Shown here piece by piece: positions 1 through 4,722 of a DNA stretch of 6,018 nucleotides. How positions within the stretch are numbered: the stretch's first letter is position 1; each line of letters begins with the position of its first letter. Location of the stretch: the NCBI GenBank assembly GCA_020696915.1, contig JAJFMR010000196.1, forward strand, positions 1 to 6,018, written 5' to 3'. A model generated the notes under the pieces. That model saw only the letters and a program-made list of their open reading frames with translations, did no database searches and was not told the DNA's origin. This DNA is from Rhizobiaceae bacterium. Its GTDB lineage: Bacteria; Pseudomonadota; Alphaproteobacteria; Rhizobiales; Rhizobiaceae. The translations under genes were made by a program, and so were the position numbers.

Positions 1-383
1 GCGGCGGCCGGCGAGCCGCCCGGCAGCACGAAGGTTCTGAGCGGCTGCAGCCGCGCGTTGAGAGCATCGATCTCGGATTCAAGCCGCGCCGTCTGGGCCG
101 CGACGATGCGCAGCGGTTCGTAACCGAGCGGCTTGCCGGTATCGGGGACCGCAAGGTCGGCGCCGAGGTCGAAAAGATCGTTCTGGATGCGGCCGAGCAT
201 CGCGTCGATGTCGGGATCGGCGGCGGCAGTGTGGAGCCTGGCGAGGCCGATCGCGGCATTGGCCTCGTCGACCGTGCCGTAGGCCTCTACCCGGGGGTCG
301 CTTTTCAACCGCCGCTCGCCGCTGCCCAGTCCGGTGGTGCCGTCGTCGCCGGTGCGCGTATAGATCTTGTTCAGCCTTACCAT
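1..383 (-). CDS. PduO-type ATP:cob(I)alamin adenosyltransferase, 3' end outside window
   Basis: This enzyme transfers the adenosyl group of ATP to cob(I)alamin, making coenzyme B12 in the cytoplasm. The 127 codons present begin MVRLNKIYTRTGDDGTTGLG. They carry the PduO/MMAB-family signature: the ATP-binding TRTGDDGTTGLGSG segment (residues 9-22), then K27, R31, E33 and the GTVDEAN segment (36-42), and later the FVLPGG motif (118-123). Family members are about 190 residues, so roughly the last third lies beyond base 1. The ATG at 383 follows a G-rich ribosome site (GGGGGG) inside the upstream gene. The stop of the twin-helix gene is only 2 bases away, so co-translation is likely. In related genomes the next genes are often electron-transfer flavoprotein subunits, which cannot be checked here. 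The family call is from visible motifs; the BtuR/CobA-type is excluded because its P-loop is absent. Confidence 0.93.
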   Translation of the reverse strand, partial: MVRLNKIYTRTGDDGTTGLGSGERRLKSDPRVEAYGTVDEANAAIGLARLHTAAADPDIDAMLGRIQNDLFDLGADLAVPDTGKPLGYEPLRIVAAQTARLESEIDALNARLQPLRTFVLPGGSPAA

Positions 384-385
384 CT

Positions 386-580
386 TCAGGCCCCCCTGCC
401 GAAGTAGAATGCGAGCAGGATGAGCACGAGCGCCACGAACTGCAGCACGACGCGCGCCTGCATCAGTCTGTTGGACGTGCTGCCGGGGCCTCCGCGCAGC
501 ATGTTGACGAGGCCGCGGATCAGGACGACCACGACGGCAACCATGAAGACTGCGGCAAGCACGTTGAAGGCAGTGGACAT
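386..580 (-). CDS. Twin transmembrane helix small protein (HIG1-type)
   Basis: This is a 64-residue inner-membrane protein with two predicted helices, about residues 5-27 and 44-60. They are joined by a short polar loop rich in Gly, Ser, Asn and Arg (29-43). The loop and start of helix 2 contain an R-x3-Q element (R43, Q47) resembling the core of the hypoxia-induced protein (HIG1) domain. Eukaryotic HIG1 proteins associate with respiratory-chain complexes; the bacterial role is not established. The ATG at 580 is preceded by GGAG with 5 bases spacing, which supports this start. It sits 32 bases after the SDR gene and 2 bases before the adenosyltransferase, so it is the middle gene of a probable three-gene transcript. 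Length and layout fit the known small alphaproteobacterial family well. Confidence 0.88.
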   Translation of the reverse strand: MSTAFNVLAAVFMVAVVVVLIRGLVNMLRGGPGSTSNRLMQARVVLQFVALVLILLAFYFGRGA

Positions 581-612
581 GCGATCTCCAGTGAGGGCCG
601 GCCTCTTGCCGG

Positions 613-1446
613 TCAGGACTGCGAGGCGAGCACCCTGTAGAACAGGCGGGAAGGAAGGATGCGCTTGAGGACCACGCCGGTTCGTGCCGGTACCGTCACC
701 ACATAATGCGGCCGCGGCCGCGGTGAAAGCAGTGCGTGCCGCAACACCTTGCAGACCGCCTCCGGCCCGACCTTGAGGCGCGACGCGCTGCCGCCGGCCT
801 CAAGTCGCGACAGTTGCGCCTGGTAGGCCTGCCGGTGCGGGGAATTCTCGTGGTCGATGTTTGCCAGGAACCACGTCAGCGCATTCGTGGCGATCCTGGA
901 TTTGACCGGTCCCGGCTCGATCAGCGAGACATGCACGCCCGAGCCCTGGAGCTCCGCCCTGAGGCACAGCGACAGCCCTTCCAGCGCATGCTTGGAGGCG
1001 ACATAGGCGCCGCGATACTTGACCGGAGCAAGCCCAAGGATCGAGGAGCATTGCACGATGCGGCCGCGCCCCGCGGCGCGCATCGCCGGCACGACGCGGC
1101 GTGCAAGGTCGTGCCAGCCGAAGAAATTTGCTTCGAACTGCTCGCGCAGCGCTGCCACGGGCAGGTCCTCGACGGCGCCGGGCTGCGCATAGCCGCCATT
1201 GTTGAAAAGCGCGTCGAGCCTGCCCCCGGTCTTCGCGGTCACCTCCTCGAATGCCGCCGCAATTGACCCGCCATCCCGATAGTCCATGTAGAGGGCTTCC
1301 AGCCCGTCCCCCTCGAGCGCGGCGATGTCGGCACTGTTGCGCGCCGTTGCGAAGACGCGCCACCCGTCTTCACTGAGGGCGCGGGCGCAATAGGCGCCGA
1401 TGCCCGACGAGGCACCGGTAATCAGGATCGTTCTGGCCGTGCTCAT
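613..1446 (-). CDS. Classical short-chain dehydrogenase/reductase (SDR), NAD(P)-dependent
   Basis: This 277-residue cytoplasmic oxidoreductase has an N-terminal Rossmann fold. Visible landmarks are the nucleotide-binding TGASSGIG (residues 10-17), NNGG (82-85) in place of the usual NNAG, catalytic Ser135, the Tyr148-x3-Lys152 pair, and PGPV (178-181). The substrate cannot be read from sequence; the basic C-terminal tail (LLSPRPRPHYVV onward) resembles YbbO-like SDRs. The frame is open upstream to a TTG at 1524 and also has an ATG at 1494. I chose the ATG at 1446 because it places the glycine motif about ten residues from the N-terminus, as is normal, and a GGGG lies 11 bases upstream. The longer forms would add 16 or 26 residues of unclear function. 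It is probably the first gene of the run leading to the twin-helix protein and adenosyltransferase. Confidence 0.92.
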   Translation of the reverse strand: MSTARTILITGASSGIGAYCARALSEDGWRVFATARNSADIAALEGDGLEALYMDYRDGGSIAAAFEEVTAKTGGRLDALFNNGGYAQPGAVEDLPVAALREQFEANFFGWHDLARRVVPAMRAAGRGRIVQCSSILGLAPVKYRGAYVASKHALEGLSLCLRAELQGSGVHVSLIEPGPVKSRIATNALTWFLANIDHENSPHRQAYQAQLSRLEAGGSASRLKVGPEAVCKVLRHALLSPRPRPHYVVTVPARTGVVLKRILPSRLFYRVLASQS

Positions 1447-1543
1447 GCCGGCGAACACCCCATTCCAAACCGATGCTGTCTTGTCATTTGGCATTCCCTT
1501 TCCATACTCCGGGCCGAGAGACAATCGCGGGGACGCGTTCCGG
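1447..1543. other. Divergent intergenic region between SDR and YihY-family genes
   Basis: This 97-base spacer must hold the promoter of the plus-strand YihY-family gene and, if the SDR starts at 1446, the promoter of the leftward operon. A sigma70-like plus-strand candidate is listed separately. No clear minus-strand promoter was found. If the SDR starts at 1494 or 1524 instead, most of this region is coding. Confidence 0.6.
1481..1508 (+). promoter_or_regulatory. Candidate sigma70-like promoter for the YihY-family gene
   Basis: TTGTCA (1481-1486, 5 of 6 to the -35 consensus) is followed after 16 bases by CATACT (1503-1508, 4 of 6 to the -10 consensus). Transcription would begin near 1515, leaving a leader of about 29 bases before the ATG at 1544. 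This is a motif match only. Confidence 0.4.
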
Positions 1544-2395
1544 ATGCGAAAGATCGTCGCCGTAAAACGCGTCCTCTACGATGCCTTCGGCCATTTCAAC
1601 GACGACGACGGCTGGTCCATGGCCAGCCATCTGGCGATCACCGCGCTGATGGCGCTGTTCCCGTTCCTGATCTTCGCCACGACGCTTGCCAGTTTTCTGG
1701 GCGCATACGCCTTCGCCGATACCGCGGTGCACCTCGTCTTCGACACCTGGCCCGAGCAGATTGCGGAACCGATCGCCCAGGAAGTCACCAACGTGCTGAC
1801 GGTGCAACGCGGCGACCTGCTGACCTATGGCGCGGTGCTGGCGCTGTTCTTCGCCTCCAACGGCGTCGAGGCCCTGCGCACCTCGCTCAACCGCGCCTAC
1901 CGCGTCGTCGAGACGCGGTCGTTCGTCTTCAGGCGAATCCAGAGTCTCGCTTTCGTGATCATCGCCACGGCCGGCTTTCTCGCCATCAGTGTGCTGCTGG
2001 TCTTCGCGCCGATTTTGGTCCGGCTTGCGGAAACGAACTTCGAGTGGATCAGGCCGTATTTCGGAACCATCACGCTGTGGCGTTTCGTGATCGCCTCGAC
2101 CGTCATCGTGCTTGGCCTGTTCGCCGTGCATTTCTGGCTGCCCGCCGGATCGCGACGCTTTCGCGACATAGTGCCGGGGATCCTGTTCACGCTGATCTTC
2201 TGGGTGGCCGGGTCAAGCGCCTTTGCGGCCTATCTCGACCGCTTCTCGTCCTATGTCACGACCTATGCCGGGCTGGCGTCGATCATGGTGGCGGTCGTCT
2301 TCCTCTACATCGTCTCGCTCATCTTCATCCTCGGCGGCGAATTGAACGCCGCCATCAGCCGCTATCTCGAGGCGCGCGCCAGGGTGGTGGGGTAG
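1544..2395 (+). CDS. YihY/virulence factor BrkB family inner-membrane protein
   Basis: This is a 283-residue polytopic membrane protein of the YihY/BrkB family. The family is widespread and its function is not settled; it was long misnamed ribonuclease BN. About six hydrophobic segments are visible, near residues 29-57, 93-106, 132-160, 178-199, 208-229 and 242-268. Family-like landmarks are the N-terminal amphipathic stretch ending in DDGWSMASHLA (about 21-31), the SNGVEALRTSLNRAYR segment after helix 2 (105-120) and the GGELNAAISRY end of the last helix (264-274). Length fits the family (about 280-300). The frame is open upstream to 1400, overlapping the SDR gene, but the ATG at 1544 has GGGGA (1529-1533) 10 bases ahead and fits the usual N-terminus. 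It appears monocistronic and converges with the solute-binding protein gene. Confidence 0.92.
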   Translation: MRKIVAVKRVLYDAFGHFNDDDGWSMASHLAITALMALFPFLIFATTLASFLGAYAFADTAVHLVFDTWPEQIAEPIAQEVTNVLTVQRGDLLTYGAVLALFFASNGVEALRTSLNRAYRVVETRSFVFRRIQSLAFVIIATAGFLAISVLLVFAPILVRLAETNFEWIRPYFGTITLWRFVIASTVIVLGLFAVHFWLPAGSRRFRDIVPGILFTLIFWVAGSSAFAAYLDRFSSYVTTYAGLASIMVAVVFLYIVSLIFILGGELNAAISRYLEARARVVG

Positions 2396-2501
2396 GCAGC
2401 TACGAGATTTCGGATCGAATCGGATGCGCAGATCAGGCGGCTGAGCAGCAGGCAGGGCGGGCGCGTCTCTGACGCTCGCGCCGCCGTGGAGGCGGCGGAG
2501 T
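2396..2501. other. Convergent intergenic region
   Basis: These 106 bases lie between the stop of the YihY-family gene and the stop of the solute-binding protein gene. I see no gene here, only overlapping GC-rich inverted repeats in the right half, described as a possible terminator. Confidence 0.8.
2460..2497. terminator. Possible bidirectional terminator hairpins between convergent genes
   Basis: A 7-bp stem, CGCCGCC (2479-2485) with GGCGGCG (2491-2497), has a 5-base loop and lies 4 bases past the stop of the leftward gene. A second, mutually exclusive pairing joins GGCGCG (2460-2465) with CGCGCC (2477-2482) and encloses a small GCGTC/GACGC hairpin (2463-2475 overlaps it). No proper T-tract follows on either strand; only TTCATTT follows on plus. 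The location supports a terminator role, but the missing U-tract makes intrinsic termination uncertain. Confidence 0.45.
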
Positions 2502-3665
2502 TCATTTCGTGCAGCGGCTTTCGGGCTCGTCGACGCCGAGTGAGTCCAGGGTGTGGAACCGGTGCTCGAAGCCATCCAGCGGCGCCAGGCCGATCACCGC
2601 ATTGTGGGTAGCCAGCAATATGGGCTGCCGGAGCTGCCCGTCCCATTTGCGGAAGCTGCCGCGCACGCCCTTGTAGAGATCCAGCGCGAAATCGTCGGCG
2701 CGGACGGCATCGGCGATTGCGGACGGTTCCACGGAGCGCGTTTGCGACACGGCCTCGATGACGGCGCGCGCGGCGGCCCAGGCCGCCCAGTCTCCCGGCT
2801 CCATCTCACGACCCGCGAGGCGCCTGAAGCGCTGGTTGAGCTGCGGCGCGCCGTGTCGCTCCCACGTCCAGTGCCAGGCGGTCGCCTGGAGACCTTCGGA
2901 TCCGACCACCGGGCGTGCATAATAGGTCGCATGAGGAACGTAACGGCCGAACTCGCCATCCGCATCGACCAGCCAGATCACGTCGTGTTCCGGAGGACCG
3001 GTCAGCAGGGCCATGTTGCTGAAGTCGCGGCGGCGCGGATCATTGGTAAGGGCAAACTTGCGCTCCGCCACCAGCTGAAGCCCGAATTTTTCGGCTGACC
3101 GGCGGACCGCCTCGCTCTCGTCCCTGTCCTCCTGGCTGTCGCCGGCCAGCAGCAGGATCTTCGTCCAGCCGCGGTATCGAAGGTGCTGGGCCAGCGCATC
3201 GGCGAGCATCGACCGGGACGGCTGCGTGTGGAGCATGGCGGCAGTGCAGTCGGGGCCACGCCAGCGGTCGGCAATGTGGCGTATGTTGAACAGCAGGCCC
3301 TTCCCGCCCTGCTCGAGCACGGCCCGCATGGGCTCTTCCGGCAGGTCCAGCAGCACCGCCAGGGCGTCCGCTTGCAGTGCGGATCGCACGGCTTCGGGGA
3401 CGCGGGAGGCGTCGTCGAGCAGCAGCTCCTGCAGCTCGAAGCGCACGCCCGTGGCCCGCTCGAGGATGCGGGTCCCGGCGAAGGCGAGGCGTGCGCCCTC
3501 GAGAGGGCGCTTGCGGTCCTTGAGGGAAAGGCCGGTGTAGACGGGACGCGGCTCGTAGTGGGGATCCCCCTCGACACCGATGTAGACCACGCGTGCCGTG
3601 TCCGCCGACGCCGCCGAGGCCAGCCACACGAGAATAGCGGCAAGGATTACGAGCCTAACGGTCAT
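2502..3665 (-). CDS. PQQ-dependent alcohol dehydrogenase-associated ABC substrate-binding protein
   Basis: This 387-residue exported protein has a signal peptide (basic R4, hydrophobic 5-19, ASA before a probable cut at 21/22). The mature part looks like a type I (Leu/Ile/Val-like) periplasmic binding protein: ALAVLLDLPEE (101-111), a lobe linker with GWTKILLLAGDS (166-177), and HDVIWLVDADGEFGRYV (227-243). The N-terminal YIGVEGDPHYEPRPVYTG (28-45) and the C-terminal TLDSLGVDEPESRC (372-385) match my knowledge of the TIGRFAM family for binding proteins of PQQ-dependent alcohol dehydrogenase systems (TIGR03863). Its ligand is unknown. The ATG at 3665 lies inside the end of the upstream propeller gene (11-base overlap, different frame). 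No good ribosome site precedes it, so translational coupling is likely. A GTG at 3689 would spoil the signal peptide. No ATPase or permease gene follows; the operon ends here. Confidence 0.86.
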   Translation of the reverse strand: MTVRLVILAAILVWLASAASADTARVVYIGVEGDPHYEPRPVYTGLSLKDRKRPLEGARLAFAGTRILERATGVRFELQELLLDDASRVPEAVRSALQADALAVLLDLPEEPMRAVLEQGGKGLLFNIRHIADRWRGPDCTAAMLHTQPSRSMLADALAQHLRYRGWTKILLLAGDSQEDRDESEAVRRSAEKFGLQLVAERKFALTNDPRRRDFSNMALLTGPPEHDVIWLVDADGEFGRYVPHATYYARPVVGSEGLQATAWHWTWERHGAPQLNQRFRRLAGREMEPGDWAAWAAARAVIEAVSQTRSVEPSAIADAVRADDFALDLYKGVRGSFRKWDGQLRQPILLATHNAVIGLAPLDGFEHRFHTLDSLGVDEPESRCTK

Positions 3666-4626
3666 CGATGAGCACGTCGTAGGGAACACGCCCGACAGGA
3701 ATCGTCGTCACCGCCTCCAGCGTTCCGGTGTCGATCACCGTCACGTCGTCCGAGAGGCCGTTGGCGACGTACAGCACCTTCTCGTCCGCAGACAGCTCCA
3801 GCCCCCAGGCACGCTTGCCGACCAGTATGTATCGGAGCACTTCACGACGCTGCACATCGACCACGGCTACATGGTTGGCGCGGCCCAGCGCGACGTAGGC
3901 GCGGCTGCCGTCCGCGGTGATCATCAGGTCCACGGGGGTCACCTGCTCGGGCCTGAATCCGGTCGGCAGAAATCGGATGTCGGCCGACAGCTGCAGCGTC
4001 CCGACATCGATGATGTTCACCATGCCGGCCAGCTCGGCGGAGACCCAGAGCTCTTTTCCGTCGGGCGACAGGGCGAAGCGGCGTGGACGGGTATCGACAA
4101 GTATGTCGGCTATCACCTCGTCTTTCTCGAGATCGATCACATGGACCAGGTTCGCTGCCTCCGAAGCCACGAAGACCAGGCGCCCGTCGGCGGTCGCCTG
4201 GACGCCTTCCGGCTCTTCACCGGTTTCATATTCGGCCAGCAATTCTCCGGTCTGCACGTCATAGACGCTCGCCGTGGCGTCTTCCTCGTTCGAAACGATG
4301 AGACGCCTCCCGTCCGGATGCAGATCGAAGGTCTCCGGCGCGGGAACGTTCCGGATCCGGCGCAGCAGTGTGCGGGTCGCAGTCTCGTAGACGGCGATCT
4401 GGTCGTCGTCCGCGCAGGCGACGAAGAACTCGTCCCGGTTGGCGCTGAAATGCATCCCGCGGGGGCGGGCACAGCTGTCCACCTGCCCGATCACGGTGTG
4501 ATCCGGCGACAGAACCGTCAGCGTGTTGCTTCGCTCATTGGCGACGATGGCCACGCCGGAGCCTTGCGCCAGCGCGGTGGGCACGGCCACGACACAGAAC
4601 CCCGCCAAGAAACCGCAAAGCCGCAT
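3655..4626 (-). CDS. PQQ-associated YVTN-type beta-propeller protein, exported
   Basis: This 323-residue protein has a signal peptide (R2, hydrophobic 5-19, ALA before a probable cut at 20/21). The rest is a seven-bladed propeller of YVTN/NHL-like repeats. Each blade has a hydrophobic V-A/S strand followed by a V-x-D strand; the repeat valines fall at residues 28, 69, 111, 153, 195, 245 and 287. Spacing is 41-42 residues, except for one gap of 50 caused by extra residues around PTGFRPEQVTPVD (221-233). The content fits the PQQ-dependent catabolism-associated beta-propeller family (TIGR03866, from memory), found beside quinoprotein dehydrogenases and ABC genes. Its partner is unknown; it should act in the periplasm. 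The start at 4626 is chosen over upstream in-frame codons because it gives the signal peptide and has GGGGGA (4633-4638) six bases upstream. It is first in a two-gene operon with the binding protein. Confidence 0.9.
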   Translation of the reverse strand: MRLCGFLAGFCVVAVPTALAQGSGVAIVANERSNTLTVLSPDHTVIGQVDSCARPRGMHFSANRDEFFVACADDDQIAVYETATRTLLRRIRNVPAPETFDLHPDGRRLIVSNEEDATASVYDVQTGELLAEYETGEEPEGVQATADGRLVFVASEAANLVHVIDLEKDEVIADILVDTRPRRFALSPDGKELWVSAELAGMVNIIDVGTLQLSADIRFLPTGFRPEQVTPVDLMITADGSRAYVALGRANHVAVVDVQRREVLRYILVGKRAWGLELSADEKVLYVANGLSDDVTVIDTGTLEAVTTIPVGRVPYDVLIDDR

Positions 4627-4659
4627 TTCCGGTCCCCCAAATTGCTGGCAAGTTTCGTC

Positions 4660-4689
4660 ATTATCCAATATTGTGTCTCTGCTTGGCAA
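4660..4689 (-). promoter_or_regulatory. Candidate sigma70-like promoter for the propeller/binding-protein operon
   Basis: Read on the minus strand, TTGCCA (4689-4684, 5 of 6 to the -35 consensus) is followed after 18 bases by GATAAT (4665-4660, 5 of 6 to the -10 consensus). Transcription would start near 4653, giving a short leader that contains the GGGGGA ribosome site before the ATG at 4626. It is the best promoter match in the window. Confidence 0.55.
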
Positions 4690-4708
4690 TCTCGCAAAAC
4701 ATGATTGA

Positions 4709-4715
4709 GGGAGGA
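4709..4715 (+). promoter_or_regulatory. Strong ribosome binding site of the dehydrogenase gene
   Basis: GGGAGGA lies 7 bases before the ATG at 4723 and fixes that start. It is the strongest Shine-Dalgarno match seen here, consistent with a highly expressed enzyme. Confidence 0.8.
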
Positions 4716-4722
4716 TACCACA

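Larger units (their letters stand above)
4627..4722. promoter_or_regulatory. Divergent regulatory region of the quinoprotein locus
   Basis: The 96 bases between the propeller and dehydrogenase start codons are clearly more AT-rich than the surroundings. They hold a perfect 8-base palindrome CAATATTG (4666-4673), a symmetric TTGC-TG-GCAA (4642-4651) and TTGGCAA (4683-4689). The latter two lie within related direct repeats, 4644-4657 and 4681-4694. These positions overlap the promoter elements predicted for the leftward operon, so they could be operators. No regulator gene is present in the window, and the plus-strand promoter could not be assigned with confidence. Confidence 0.55.

Noticed and set aside
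1484..2131. Minus-strand open frame antisense to the YihY-family gene
   Set aside because: It is rich in Glu, Arg, Asp and Gly without any domain; it is the complement of the membrane protein's hydrophobic codons.
3002..3643. Overlapping minus-strand frames rich in Arg, Ser and Cys inside the binding-protein gene
   Set aside because: They are other-frame readings of a gene with a signal peptide and a family-typical sequence; they show no domain of their own.
4683..4698. Possible sigma54 (-24/-12) promoter, TTGGCA followed by GC-containing bases
   Set aside because: The -24 half is good, but the -12 element at the required spacing reads CAAA instead of TTGC.
3598..4704. Plus-strand open frame of 368 codons antisense to the propeller gene
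   Set aside because: The minus frame has a signal peptide and seven regular repeats. The plus frame shows only low-complexity His/Arg/Gly-rich antisense sequence and crosses the gene boundary.
4642..4711. Search for a plus-strand sigma70 promoter for the dehydrogenase
   Set aside because: TTGCTG (4642) and TTGGCA (4683) could serve as -35 boxes, but no acceptable -10 box lies 16-18 bases downstream of either.
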